From the NCBI GenBank assembly GCA_016214055.1, contig JACRPE010000021.1, positions 62,001-126,000 of the forward strand: DNA of 64,000 nucleotides, written 5' to 3'. A program made the position numbers and the translations under genes. Source of the stretch: Candidatus Roizmanbacteria bacterium (GTDB taxonomy: Bacteria > Patescibacteriota > Microgenomatia > UBA1406 > GWC2-37-13). This document shows, piece after piece, positions 10,917-21,455 of this stretch. Below the pieces are notes generated by a model that was given only the letters and a program-made list of their open reading frames with translations, did no database searches and was not told the origin of the DNA. The first letter of the stretch is position 1. Each line of letters starts with the position of its first letter.

Positions 10917-11975
10917 ATGGATAGTATTCTTGCCCTTCTGTTTGCGGTACTTGTGTCATATGCGGTCACGCCATATGTGATTGCCTGGGCGGTAAAACAT
11001 AATCTGGTCACCGACCGTGCCAAACGCACTCATCCAGCCCATACTCACAAGGGGATCATCCCTCGCGGAGGGGGAATTGCCATATTCGTAGCTATTCTTC
11101 TCGTCACCGTCCTTTTTCTTCCCTTAAACAAGATTATGGTCGGCATTCTGATATCCAGCTTCCTGCTTCTCATTGTGGGTTTATTGGATGACCGTTATGA
11201 TCTCTCGCCCTATCTCCGTTTTGGGGCAAATATTTTGATATCAGCGATCGTCATCGGCTTTGGATTGGGTATTCCTTTTGTATCAAGTCCCTTTGGGGGC
11301 GTTTTGCGCCTTGATCAATGGCGGATTGTCTTTGATTTTTTCGGAAAACACTCCATTCTCGTATTTGCAGACATTGCCGCCATAATTTGGCTGACATGGA
11401 CCACAAATATGATTAATTGGAGTAAGGGGGTGGACGGCCAGCTTCCGGGTTTTGTGGGGATAGCTGCTCTATTTTTGGGAATTTTGGCAAACCGTTTTGT
11501 AGGTCATGATGTATCTGCTCAAACGGTCATGACTTTTGCTTTTATTGTAGGCGGAGCATTTATCGGGTTTCTTCCTTACAACTTTTTCCCTCAAAAGATT
11601 ATGCCGGGATATGGAGGAGGCGCACTGGCCGGATTTTTACTGGGCGTACTATCCATATTATCTTTCGGTAAATTCGGTACTGCATTTCTCATCCTGGCAA
11701 TTCCCATGCTTGACGCGGCATACACCATAATCCGTCGCATAAAAAATAAAAAGTCACCATTTAAGGCGGATTGGGGACACCTGCATCATAAACTTCTTGA
11801 CATAGGTTGGGGAAAAAGGCGGATTGCCGTATTCTATTGGTTTATTACCTTTATTCTCGGGCTTTCCAGTCTCTTCCTTGAGGGGATTGAGAAACTTATC
11901 GTTTTTCTCATGATTGCCGTTGTTCTTTTTGCCTTCATCATGATTATTGAACGCATGAAAAAAGATTCTCTATGA
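10917..11975 (+). CDS. Polyprenyl-phosphate HexNAc-1-phosphate transferase (MraY/WecA superfamily)
   Basis: HTHKGIIPRGGGIAIFVAI, LLDDRYDLSPYLRFGANI, NMINWSKGVDG, FKADWGHLHHKLLDIGWGKR; start placed at ATG 10917. Confidence 0.93.
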   Translation: MDSILALLFAVLVSYAVTPYVIAWAVKHNLVTDRAKRTHPAHTHKGIIPRGGGIAIFVAILLVTVLFLPLNKIMVGILISSFLLLIVGLLDDRYDLSPYLRFGANILISAIVIGFGLGIPFVSSPFGGVLRLDQWRIVFDFFGKHSILVFADIAAIIWLTWTTNMINWSKGVDGQLPGFVGIAALFLGILANRFVGHDVSAQTVMTFAFIVGGAFIGFLPYNFFPQKIMPGYGGGALAGFLLGVLSILSFGKFGTAFLILAIPMLDAAYTIIRRIKNKKSPFKADWGHLHHKLLDIGWGKRRIAVFYWFITFILGLSSLFLEGIEKLIVFLMIAVVLFAFIMIIERMKKDSL

Positions 11976-13093
11976 AATATTTTATCCATACGTTTGGTTG
12001 TCAACAAAATGTTGCGGACTCGGAACGTATTGCCACCTCCTATGAAAACCGGGGAATAAAACCGGCTAAGGATTTCGAAGAGACAAATTATGCAATCATC
12101 AATACCTGCATGATCCGTCATGCACCCGAAAATCGGGTGCGGGGTCTCGTGCAAAATCTGGCAAAAATCAAGCAAAAAAAAATAGCCAAAAAACAAGTGT
12201 ACAAAATTATTGTCACCGGTTGTATGACCGGTATGGCGACGAGGGACGCGACCGGGAAATACCTGAAAAAACTCCGTGATGAGATGCCGGAGGTTGATGA
12301 GTTTATGCCGATTGAAGAGGTGGGTTTTGACCACCCTCCGGTGCGGACAGACAAGCTCCATGCATGGCTCCCCATATCAAACGGGTGCAACAATTTTTGT
12401 TCATTTTGCGTCGTGCCGTTTACCCGGGGGCGTGAAGTAAGCCGCCCTTATGAGGATATTATAAATGAATGTAAGGAACTCATTGCAAAAGGCTACAAGT
12501 CGGTAATTCTTTTAGGGCAAAACGTCAATTCATACGGTTCGGATCTCGTACAAAATTCAAAAATTAAACCTGTAATGGTAAAACATTTGGGAAAATATCG
12601 TATCCCCACCTTATTCCCCCATTTGCTGGGTGAAGTTGCAAAGCTCGGCTTTGAACATATAGATTTTATGTCCTCAAACCCGTGGGACTTCTCTAAGGAA
12701 CTAATTGAAGTAATTGCAAAAAATAAAAATATTACCCGGACCATTCATCTCCCCATCCAGTCGGGTGACAGTAACGTGTTGAAACGAATGAATCGGTGGT
12801 ACACACGAGAAGAATACCTGAAGCTGGTTTCGAATTTGAAATTTGAAATTAGAAATTTGAAATTGACCACCGATATAATTGTTGGATTTTGTGGAGAGAC
12901 GGACGAAGAATTTGAAAACACCGTAAAGCTATGCAAAGAGGTTGATTTTGATAAGGCGTATGTTTCGATTTACTCAAAACGCCCCTTTACCCAAGCAACA
13001 AAAAGCATGAAAGACGATGTTCCATACGCAGTAAAAAAAGCACGTTGGCAGATACTTGAAGATCTCATCTTCCGCTCCAAGGCAGGAAAATAA
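11972..13093 (+). CDS. miaB: MiaB-family tRNA methylthiotransferase (short form)
   Basis: FGCQQNVADSE, NTCMIRH, TGCMTG and radical-SAM CNNFCSFCVVPFTRGREVSRP. Confidence 0.92.
   Translation: MKYFIHTFGCQQNVADSERIATSYENRGIKPAKDFEETNYAIINTCMIRHAPENRVRGLVQNLAKIKQKKIAKKQVYKIIVTGCMTGMATRDATGKYLKKLRDEMPEVDEFMPIEEVGFDHPPVRTDKLHAWLPISNGCNNFCSFCVVPFTRGREVSRPYEDIINECKELIAKGYKSVILLGQNVNSYGSDLVQNSKIKPVMVKHLGKYRIPTLFPHLLGEVAKLGFEHIDFMSSNPWDFSKELIEVIAKNKNITRTIHLPIQSGDSNVLKRMNRWYTREEYLKLVSNLKFEIRNLKLTTDIIVGFCGETDEEFENTVKLCKEVDFDKAYVSIYSKRPFTQATKSMKDDVPYAVKKARWQILEDLIFRSKAGK
12834..12864. repeat. Heptanucleotide array (ATTTGAA)4-like inside miaB
   Basis: ATTTGAA ATTTGAA ATTAGAA ATTTGAA ATT; encodes NLKFEIRNLKL in frame. 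Confidence 0.85.
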
Positions 13094-13110
13094 TTTGTTA
13101 CAATATACGT

Positions 13111-14082
13111 ATGAAACTATTAGTCACAGGCGGCGCAGGTTTTATCGGTTCAAATTTTATCCTCAACTGGCTTAAAAAATATCCGCAAGACTCCATTTTA
13201 AACTTAGATAAATTGACCTATGCCGGCAACCTTGAAAATTTGAAAGAGGTTGAAAAAAATCCCAACTATGAATTTGTTCAAGGAGATATTTGTAACCCGC
13301 AACTCGTTAACTCATTAACTCGTAACTCGGATATAATTGTCCATTTTGCGGCGGAAACCCATGTGGACCGCTCAATTCAGGATCCTGCACCGTTTATCAA
13401 AACAAATATCGAAGGAACTTATGTCTTACTCGAGGCCGCCCGCAAGAATGGGAATAAGCGTTTTCATCACATATCAACCGATGAAGTTTTTGGAGCTCTC
13501 GAATTAAAATCGAATGCGAAATTCTCAGAAACAACGCCCTATGATCCTCATAGTCCCTACTCTGCGTCAAAGGCGTCATCAGACCATCTGGTGCGCGCAT
13601 ATCATGACACATTTGAACTGCCGATTACTATTTCAAATTGCGCAAATAATTACGGTCCGTATCAATTTCCCGAAAAATTATTCGGGCTTTCCATAACAAA
13701 CATACTTGAAGGAAAGAAAGTTCCTGTGTACGGAGACGGTTTGTATGTGCGTGATTGGTTATATGTTTTAGACCACTGTGAAGCAATAGACCTAATTATT
13801 CAAAAAGGCAAAATCGGAGAAACATACCTCATCGGTGGACTCACCCAGGATATATCAAATATTGAAATTGTGAAAAAAATCGTAAAATTTATGGGTAAAA
13901 CGGAGCAAGATATTGAATATGTCAAAGATCGTCCGGGTCATGATCGAAGGTATGCAATCGATTGGACAAAAATTAACAAGGAGCTTGGTTGGTCTCCAAA
14001 ACATTCGTTTGATGAAGCTCTCCAAGATACCATTAAGTGGTATAAAGAAAATGAAAGTTGGTGGAGGAAATTAAAAATATGA
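13111..14082 (+). CDS. rfbB: dTDP-glucose 4,6-dehydratase
   Basis: TGGAGFIGSNFILNWL, HFAAETHVDRSI, YSASKASSDHLVRAYHDTFELPITISNCANNYGPYQFPEKL. Confidence 0.96.
   Translation: MKLLVTGGAGFIGSNFILNWLKKYPQDSILNLDKLTYAGNLENLKEVEKNPNYEFVQGDICNPQLVNSLTRNSDIIVHFAAETHVDRSIQDPAPFIKTNIEGTYVLLEAARKNGNKRFHHISTDEVFGALELKSNAKFSETTPYDPHSPYSASKASSDHLVRAYHDTFELPITISNCANNYGPYQFPEKLFGLSITNILEGKKVPVYGDGLYVRDWLYVLDHCEAIDLIIQKGKIGETYLIGGLTQDISNIEIVKKIVKFMGKTEQDIEYVKDRPGHDRRYAIDWTKINKELGWSPKHSFDEALQDTIKWYKENESWWRKLKI
13301..13330. repeat. Degenerate short tandem array AACTCGTT/AACTCATT/AACTCGT/AACTCGG inside rfbB
   Basis: Four consecutive 7-8 nt near-identical units read directly; encodes part of QLVNSLTRNSD. Confidence 0.7.
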
Positions 14083-14909
14083 TGAAAATTGCTTTAACCG
14101 GTGCAAGTGGTCTGGTTGGTTCACGAATAGTTGAGTTATTGGGTAATGATTTTGATTTTATCTCGCTTTCTCAAAATGACATGGATATAACGGATAAAGA
14201 ATCGGTCGTAAAGAAAATAATGAATACCGATTTTGATATTTTTCTTCACCTGGCCGGATATACTAATGTTGACGGGGCAGAGAAAGAAAAAGAAGTTGCC
14301 CTTAAGATAAACAGGGATGGAACAAAAAATGTATTTGATGCGGTTCGTCAAAGAGGAAAAAAGTTTATATATATTTCGACTGACTTTGTCTTTGACGGAA
14401 AAAATCCCCCTTATTTCGAAGACTCAAGTCCGAATCCAATTTCCAGTTACGGGATTTCAAAATATGAAGGTGAAAAGGTATTGGATGAAGGTGCTATGAT
14501 AGTCCGAATTTCCTATCCCTACCGTAAGTCGTTTGAACTAAAAAAAGATTTCGTCCGGACAATCCGCTCATTACTTGAGCAACATAAACCTCTCACTATG
14601 GTAACCGACTCACTCATGACGCCGACGCTTATAGACGATATCGCCTATGCATTAAAATATTTATTTATGAATTTCTCAGGCGGCGCATATCATATCAATG
14701 GGGCAGACAGCCTTTCGCCCTATGATGCAGGTAAATTGATTGCAAAAATGTATGGGTTTGACCAATCTTTGATTACTCCCACAACATATGAGAAGTACTT
14801 TCAAGGAAAGGCATTTCGTTCGCAGTACAGTGACATGAAAAGTAAAAAAAATAATTTTTATAAGATGAAGTCGTTTAAAGAAGGATTACAATTTATATTA
14901 AAAGATTAG
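14079..14909 (+). CDS. rfbD: dTDP-4-dehydrorhamnose reductase-like SDR protein
   Basis: MKIALTGASGLVGSRIVELL, HLAGYTNVDGAEKE, YISTDFVFDGKNPPYFE; start overlaps rfbB stop. Confidence 0.88.
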   Translation: MMKIALTGASGLVGSRIVELLGNDFDFISLSQNDMDITDKESVVKKIMNTDFDIFLHLAGYTNVDGAEKEKEVALKINRDGTKNVFDAVRQRGKKFIYISTDFVFDGKNPPYFEDSSPNPISSYGISKYEGEKVLDEGAMIVRISYPYRKSFELKKDFVRTIRSLLEQHKPLTMVTDSLMTPTLIDDIAYALKYLFMNFSGGAYHINGADSLSPYDAGKLIAKMYGFDQSLITPTTYEKYFQGKAFRSQYSDMKSKKNNFYKMKSFKEGLQFILKD

Positions 14910-14910
14910 T

Positions 14911-16209
14911 ATGACTATTACTATTGTCGGTCATGGATATGTGGGACTTGTTTCGGCTTGTTGTTTTGCGGATTTTGGAAATGATGTGTATGTCATCGGG
15001 CATACCGATGAAAAACTGAAGCTCCTGAGAAGTGGTGACCCCATCATATATGAACCCGGGTTGAAAGAACTGCTTGAAAAAAATAATAAAGCAGGACGAC
15101 TCCACTTTATAAAGGAGTATGAAAAAGCCGTATCACAATCTGACATAGTATTTATAACGGTAGGAACCCCCCCCAAGGAAAATGGCGAGGCAGACCTTTC
15201 AACTGTTTTTCATGTGGCGGGACTTATTGCCCCTCATCTCAAAAAAGGATTTACTGTGGTATCATGCAAAAGCACGGTGCCGGTCGGAACGAATAAAGAA
15301 ATAGAAAAAATACTTCAGAAACTGAAACCGAAACATGCAGATATTGCGGTTGCCTCATGTCCGGAGTTTTTACGGGAAGGATCTGCGCTTAATGATACCT
15401 TTTTTTCCGACCGAGTCGTCGTCGGGTCCGCGTCTCAAAAAGCCATAGACCTTCTTCTCAAACTGCATGCCTCAGTCCCGGGAAAGAAAGTAGTAACCGA
15501 TTTGGCATCAGCAGAGCTTATCAAATATACCTCAAACTCCATGCTTGCGGTCAAAATATCTTTTGCAAATCTTATTTCCTTTTATTGTGAACAGACGGGG
15601 GCTGATGTAGAGATGGTATTGGACGCAGTTGGTCTGGATAAACGGATAGGCCGGGTTTTCATGGATCCGGGAGTCGGATATGGAGGATCATGTTTTCCCA
15701 AAGACGTAAAGGCACTCATAAGTACCGGCAAAAATTTAGGAATTGATACGGGGCTTCTTCAGGCAACTGAGGATATTAATCAGCAGACGCGAGTCAACTT
15801 TCTGAAAAAAGTTCTGAAGACCGTGAAGGGGAAAACCATCGGTATTTGGGGGCTCAGTTTTAAACCCAACACCGACGATATCCGTTTTGCACCGTCACTT
15901 GACATCATAGACGCTCTGTTAAAAAATGGCTTCACCATTAAAGTGTACGATCAGGAAGGTATGGAAAATATACAGAAAAAATATACGGGAAAATTGACGT
16001 ATTGTTCAAACCCTTATGATGTGGTGAAGGGAGTCGACTCACTCGCGATTCTGACTGAATGGAATGAGTTTAAACAGATAGATCTGGATAAGGTCAAAAA
16101 GGCTATGAAGACTCCGCTTATCTTTGATGGTCGAAATATTTATGACCCAGCCGTTATGAAAAAATTAGGTTTTACGTATTACTCAACGGGTAGACAACCG
16201 GTTGTTTAA
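14911..16209 (+). CDS. ugd: UDP-glucose 6-dehydrogenase
   Basis: GHGYVGLVSACCFADFGNDV, FITVGTPPKENGEADLS, GVGYGGSCFPKDVKAL, WGLSFKPNTDDIRFAPS. Confidence 0.96.
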   Translation: MTITIVGHGYVGLVSACCFADFGNDVYVIGHTDEKLKLLRSGDPIIYEPGLKELLEKNNKAGRLHFIKEYEKAVSQSDIVFITVGTPPKENGEADLSTVFHVAGLIAPHLKKGFTVVSCKSTVPVGTNKEIEKILQKLKPKHADIAVASCPEFLREGSALNDTFFSDRVVVGSASQKAIDLLLKLHASVPGKKVVTDLASAELIKYTSNSMLAVKISFANLISFYCEQTGADVEMVLDAVGLDKRIGRVFMDPGVGYGGSCFPKDVKALISTGKNLGIDTGLLQATEDINQQTRVNFLKKVLKTVKGKTIGIWGLSFKPNTDDIRFAPSLDIIDALLKNGFTIKVYDQEGMENIQKKYTGKLTYCSNPYDVVKGVDSLAILTEWNEFKQIDLDKVKKAMKTPLIFDGRNIYDPAVMKKLGFTYYSTGRQPVV

Positions 16210-16215
16210 AATTTT

Positions 16216-17172
16216 ATGAAAATACTTATTGCGGGAGGTGCAGGGTTCATCGGATCACATCTGTCAGCTCATTTGTTGAAAGATAACCATGAGATAATCT
16301 GTGTGGATAATTTTTTGACCGGAAGTAAAAAAAATATAGAAAATCTTCTAGATAATAAATTGTTTACTTTTTTGCAACATGACGTCACCAAACCATTACC
16401 CCAAAATATAACCGCAGATGCAGTGTTCCATCTTGCCTCTCCCGCCTCCCCCAATCATCACAGCCGTTTAAGTTATCACGCTCTTCCCGTGGAGACCATG
16501 ATGGTCAATACGTTGGGAACGCTTGAATTGTTGAAGTTTGCTGAAAAGAATAGGGCAAAATTTTTATTTGCATCCACTTCCGAAGTGTACGGCGATCCTC
16601 TTGAACATCCCCAACGGGAGGAATATCGTGGCAATGTGTCGACAACCGGCCCCCGGTCGGTTTATGACGAGGCAAAACGCTTTGGCGAAACGTTGACCGC
16701 TTATTACGGACGAGATAAAGGGGTTGATGTCCATATTGCCCGAATTTTTAATACTTATGGGCCCCATATGTTACCGGAGGACAAGAGGATGATTGTGTCA
16801 TTTATCATTGAAGGTCTTTTGAATAAGCCAATCCCAGTTTTTGGCGATGGTACTCAAACACGTTCACTCTGTTATGTGGATGATATGGTTGAGGGACTCA
16901 TTCGGCTCATGTTTTATCCTGGCACAAAGGGACAGATTATAAATCTGGGAAGTTCTGAGGAACACACCGTCCTCGAATACGCAGAAAAAGTTAAAAAATT
17001 ACTGGGCTCAACAAGCGAAATTGTTTTGACCGAAAAGTTACCCACCGATGATCCAAAGCAACGTCGTGCAGATATCACCAAAGCAAAACAACTTCTGAAA
17101 TGGGAGCCGACTGTATCATTGGATGAAGGGCTTTCGAAATTGATAACCTATTTAAAAGAATTCAAAACATGA
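16216..17172 (+). CDS. NAD-dependent epimerase/dehydratase, UDP-glucuronate decarboxylase (UDP-xylose synthase)-like
   Basis: AGGAGFIGSHLSAHLL, HLASPASPNHHSR, ASTSEVYGDPLEHPQ, IFNTYGPHMLPEDKRMIVSF. Confidence 0.9.
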   Translation: MKILIAGGAGFIGSHLSAHLLKDNHEIICVDNFLTGSKKNIENLLDNKLFTFLQHDVTKPLPQNITADAVFHLASPASPNHHSRLSYHALPVETMMVNTLGTLELLKFAEKNRAKFLFASTSEVYGDPLEHPQREEYRGNVSTTGPRSVYDEAKRFGETLTAYYGRDKGVDVHIARIFNTYGPHMLPEDKRMIVSFIIEGLLNKPIPVFGDGTQTRSLCYVDDMVEGLIRLMFYPGTKGQIINLGSSEEHTVLEYAEKVKKLLGSTSEIVLTEKLPTDDPKQRRADITKAKQLLKWEPTVSLDEGLSKLITYLKEFKT

Positions 17173-18302
17173 AAAGAGCATCAATCATCATTCCAACATA
17201 CAACGAGGAAGGAAACATTCAGCAGCTTGTTGAGCAGGTATTTGACGTCTCCTCTCATGTGCCAAATTGGGTGGTGGATGTGGTGATAGTCGACAGTAAC
17301 TCTCCCGACGGGACCGGTAAGGTTGTTGAGTCGCTTATCCAAAAATATCCCCATCTTCATTTATTGAAAACAGAAAAAGAGGGGCTCGGAAAGGCATATA
17401 TGAAAGGATTCAAAATTGCCATTGAGAAGCTCCAACCCTACCTTTTGTTTGAGATGGATGCGGATCTTTCCCACGATCCAAAACTCATTCCTGCATTTCT
17501 TGAAAAAATTGAAAAGGGCGCAGATTTTGTGATAGGGTCACGCTATATCAAGGGTGGCTCTATCCCCGCTGACTGGGGGCTTTACCGAAAGGTGCTTTCA
17601 TCTATTGGCAATCTTATTATCCGTTTTGGTTTTATGAAATTATCAATAAGCGACTGGACTTCGGGGTACCGCGCAATCAAGGTGTGGATTGTGAAGGACG
17701 CGTTCACCCATACAGAGAAATACGCAGGGTATGTTTTTCAGGTCGCACTTCTTGATCGGGCAATTGCCAAGCATGCAAGGATAGCCGAAGTACCACTCAA
17801 ATTTATTGACCGGAAAAGTGGTATATCAAAAATAGATTCGGTTCAGTATATCGTACAGACGCTTTGGTATGTGTTTACCCATTCTTCTTTTATCAAGTTT
17901 GTGATCGTCGGACTTTTGGGGTTTGTCATAGATTTCGGGTTTGCTTATGCGTTTATTAACCTGCTTAAAATTGCCAAAGCACCGGCAAATATGTTATCTG
18001 CCGAGGTTGCAATTGTGTGTAATTTTTTCATCAATAATTTCTGGAGTTTCAGGCATAAAAAGATTGCCGGAGGATTCATGGCTTATGTGGGAAAATTCTT
18101 TATCTTCAATTTTGTTTCCCTCGGTTCAATCCTGATTCAGGGAGGAGGAATGTTTCTTGCCCTTAAATTCCTGGGGGATACCAAAATACTGCTTCTGGGA
18201 GGTCTTTCCTCTTGGATTCTTTATAAAGTCTTAATAATCGCCTTCCTCATCATCCCCTACTCCTACGTGTTGTATAACAAGGTTGTATGGAAGAATAAAT
18301 AA
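17169..18302 (+). CDS. Dolichyl-phosphate mannosyltransferase-like GT2 fused to GtrA-like membrane domain
   Basis: SIIIPTYNEEGNIQQLV, DVVIVDSNSPDGTGKV, EMDADLSHDPKLIP, then KFVIVGLLGFVIDFGFAYAFI GtrA-like TM region. Confidence 0.92.
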   Translation: MKRASIIIPTYNEEGNIQQLVEQVFDVSSHVPNWVVDVVIVDSNSPDGTGKVVESLIQKYPHLHLLKTEKEGLGKAYMKGFKIAIEKLQPYLLFEMDADLSHDPKLIPAFLEKIEKGADFVIGSRYIKGGSIPADWGLYRKVLSSIGNLIIRFGFMKLSISDWTSGYRAIKVWIVKDAFTHTEKYAGYVFQVALLDRAIAKHARIAEVPLKFIDRKSGISKIDSVQYIVQTLWYVFTHSSFIKFVIVGLLGFVIDFGFAYAFINLLKIAKAPANMLSAEVAIVCNFFINNFWSFRHKKIAGGFMAYVGKFFIFNFVSLGSILIQGGGMFLALKFLGDTKILLLGGLSSWILYKVLIIAFLIIPYSYVLYNKVVWKNK

Positions 18303-18308
18303 TCCCTT

Positions 18309-18932
18309 ATGCATCAGCTTGAAGAAAATAGTATAAAACAATTTACGCGGTGGGCGGATAATTATGACAACCCCTTCACTTCGATTACTTTTCGGCAAAC
18401 TAACTCTCAGATTGTAAAGCTCCTTAACCCAAAACCGAATTCATCACTTTTGGACGTAGGTTGTGGATCGGGAATATTAATCCAGAAGCTACTATCTTTA
18501 AACAGGAATATGAAATTATATGGATTGGATATTACTCCTAAAATGGTTGAGGTTGCAAAAAAGAAATTTAAAAATAACCCGAATGTAGAAATTACACAAG
18601 GCTCGGCAATTAACATGCCGTATGAAAATAATTCGTTTGACTATGTAACTTGCGCCAGTTCCTTCCACCACCACCCAGATCCTCTGCAATCGGTAAAAGA
18701 AATGGTTCGGGTATTAAAACCAGGCGGAAAACTTCTCATACTTGATATGTGTATTGAAGGACTCCTCCGCAAACTACTTTTCAAAATCGAGAATGTTTAC
18801 CACAATGAAGGAAAAGTATTCAGGCTTACCAATAGGGAAATGTATGACCTTTATGAAAAAGTGGGACTAACTCAAATCAAACAATCAACTTTCCTCTATT
18901 TTACCCTTATTACTGAGGGGATAAAAAAATAA
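18309..18932 (+). CDS. Class I SAM-dependent methyltransferase
   Basis: LLDVGCGSGILIQKLL, FDYVTCASSFHHHPDPLQSVKEMVRVLKPGGKLLILD. Confidence 0.9.
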   Translation: MHQLEENSIKQFTRWADNYDNPFTSITFRQTNSQIVKLLNPKPNSSLLDVGCGSGILIQKLLSLNRNMKLYGLDITPKMVEVAKKKFKNNPNVEITQGSAINMPYENNSFDYVTCASSFHHHPDPLQSVKEMVRVLKPGGKLLILDMCIEGLLRKLLFKIENVYHNEGKVFRLTNREMYDLYEKVGLTQIKQSTFLYFTLITEGIKK

Positions 18933-18944
18933 ATTAAAGATTTG

Positions 18945-19814
18945 TTACTCTTGTTTCTTTGTATACTGGCTTGAGATCCAGCCTTGTTTTCCGGAAATGT
19001 ATTCGATTTTATACCACCCGCTTTTTTCTTCAAGCACTGAGAATTTATCACCTTCATTCACGGTCGCACTTTTGGATGCGGAAACTGTGGCATCTTCGCG
19101 CACATTGAGAGTGCCCTCAGGTGTACCCTTTACTAGGATGGTTAATTTTCCTGGCGTGGTTGATGGAACATTCGAAGATGGTGTTGCATCTTTTATCGTG
19201 TCGACAATTTTAAACGTTGGAGACTGCACGGGGTCAACTGCAAGCTTCATATACGCATTTACCCGATATCCGGGTACTGCTACTATCTTTTTAGTCCTAC
19301 GGAAAAATCCCGGCATGAGGACTGATAACTCGTGGTCGCCCTTGGAAATATTGGAAAGAATGGCAGGCGCAACTCCCTTTTCATCGTTGTCCAAGTACAC
19401 GATGGCACCCGTTGGCTCGGTTTCCACGCTCACTTCCCCCTTATCACTTCCAAATGCAGTATCAGTCTTTGCTACATCAAACACGTCTCCAGTCGTTGAA
19501 ATGTCATTACTTCCCAGCTCAACTGACACGGTGGTAAGCGATTTTTTTCGTACGGTTATCTTTCTCTGCCAGGAGGCGGTTTGGGTCGCGTTTTCTTCAG
19601 GAATGAGTTTAAGCAGATACTCACCCGCTTTGTATTTATCATCGAAGGGAATTTTTCCTATTGCAACGTTGTTGATAAAGACCGTAGCATTGGGTGATGA
19701 CACAATCCGTAATTCTCCAAACGTATTCTGGGTATCAATGAGAAAAAAACGTATTGCAACAAAGAGAAAAAATCCAAGCAATAACAGAAGTAAAATTCCT
19801 ATCTTCTTTTTCAT
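18945..19814 (-). CDS. Membrane-anchored PEGA-domain protein with C-terminal bacterial SH3 domain
   Basis: Two PEGA-like segments (SSPNATVFINNVAIGKIPF; TEPTGAIVYLDNDEKGVAP) and LNVREDATVSASKSATVNEGDKFSVLEEKSGWYKIEYISGKQGWISSQYTK; start revised to ATG at 19814 (upstream ORF overlaps purA). Confidence 0.87.
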   Translation of the reverse strand: MKKKIGILLLLLLGFFLFVAIRFFLIDTQNTFGELRIVSSPNATVFINNVAIGKIPFDDKYKAGEYLLKLIPEENATQTASWQRKITVRKKSLTTVSVELGSNDISTTGDVFDVAKTDTAFGSDKGEVSVETEPTGAIVYLDNDEKGVAPAILSNISKGDHELSVLMPGFFRRTKKIVAVPGYRVNAYMKLAVDPVQSPTFKIVDTIKDATPSSNVPSTTPGKLTILVKGTPEGTLNVREDATVSASKSATVNEGDKFSVLEEKSGWYKIEYISGKQGWISSQYTKKQE

Positions 19815-19860
19815 AACCCTATTGTATACCCGCCCTACTCCCGTTTGCAACCTGACCAAT

Positions 19861-21159
<1,299 letters not shown>

Positions 21160-21282
21160 TTAATGTAATCGACTTGTACTTTTTTACGAAGGTCTTCCCC
21201 ATCCAGTGGGGTTAAAGAATAAGTATTATTATGAATAAATAGCATTTGTTCCACCAAGTTATAGTTTATATCAGATAACAAC

Positions 21283-21311
21283 TTGATTGTCAAAAGAATA
21301 TGTGATATAAT
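21283..21311 (+). promoter_or_regulatory. Sigma-70-like promoter with extended -10 for arginine leader/argH
   Basis: TTGATT (21283-21288), 17-nt spacer, TGA-TATAAT (-10 at 21306-21311). Confidence 0.75.
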
Positions 21312-21319
21312 TAAGTCTT

Positions 21320-21388
21320 ATGAAAATATTATCTATATCCAGTTCAGCAAGGAGAACCTCTGGGGAAGGTAATATTTTTATGAGCTAA
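21320..21388 (+). CDS. Putative leader peptide with tandem Arg codons (MKILSISSSARRTSGEGNIFMS)
   Basis: Short ORF starting 8 nt after a TATAAT box; AGG AGA Arg codons at 21350-21355; followed by competing hairpins and a terminator before argH. Confidence 0.6.
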   Translation: MKILSISSSARRTSGEGNIFMS

Positions 21389-21438
21389 ACTCGTAAATCT
21401 CAGTTACTAACCCCTCCAAATCGGAGGGGATTTTTTTT
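21339..21438 (+). promoter_or_regulatory. Candidate transcription attenuator (hairpins 1:2, 2:3, 3:4)
   Basis: 1:2 CCAGTTC(21339-45)/GAAC(21354-57)+TGG(21361-63); 2:3 GGGG-AA-GGTAA(21362-72)/TTACT-AA-CCCC(21404-14); 3:4 CCCCTCC/GGAGGGG + T8. Confidence 0.6.
21411..21438 (+). terminator. Intrinsic terminator upstream of argH
   Basis: CCCCTCC-aaatc-GGAGGGG-a-TTTTTTTT; 7-bp perfect GC-rich stem and T8. Confidence 0.88.
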
Positions 21439-21455
21439 ACATTAAAACAATCTAT

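Noticed and set aside
12834-12864. Possible CRISPR-like repeat array (also 54287-54317)
   Set aside because: Units are 7 nt with no spacers and lie inside coding genes; no cas genes in the window.
21197-21211. CCCCA-TCCAG-TGGGG hairpin between purA and the argH leader
   Set aside because: No U-tract on either strand directly after the stem, so not supported as a terminator; may be part of a purA leader but evidence is too weak.
21320-21438. T-box riboswitch interpretation of the argH leader
   Set aside because: No T-box AGGGUGGNACCGCG-like sequence and the leader is too short; leader-peptide attenuation fits the visible structure better.
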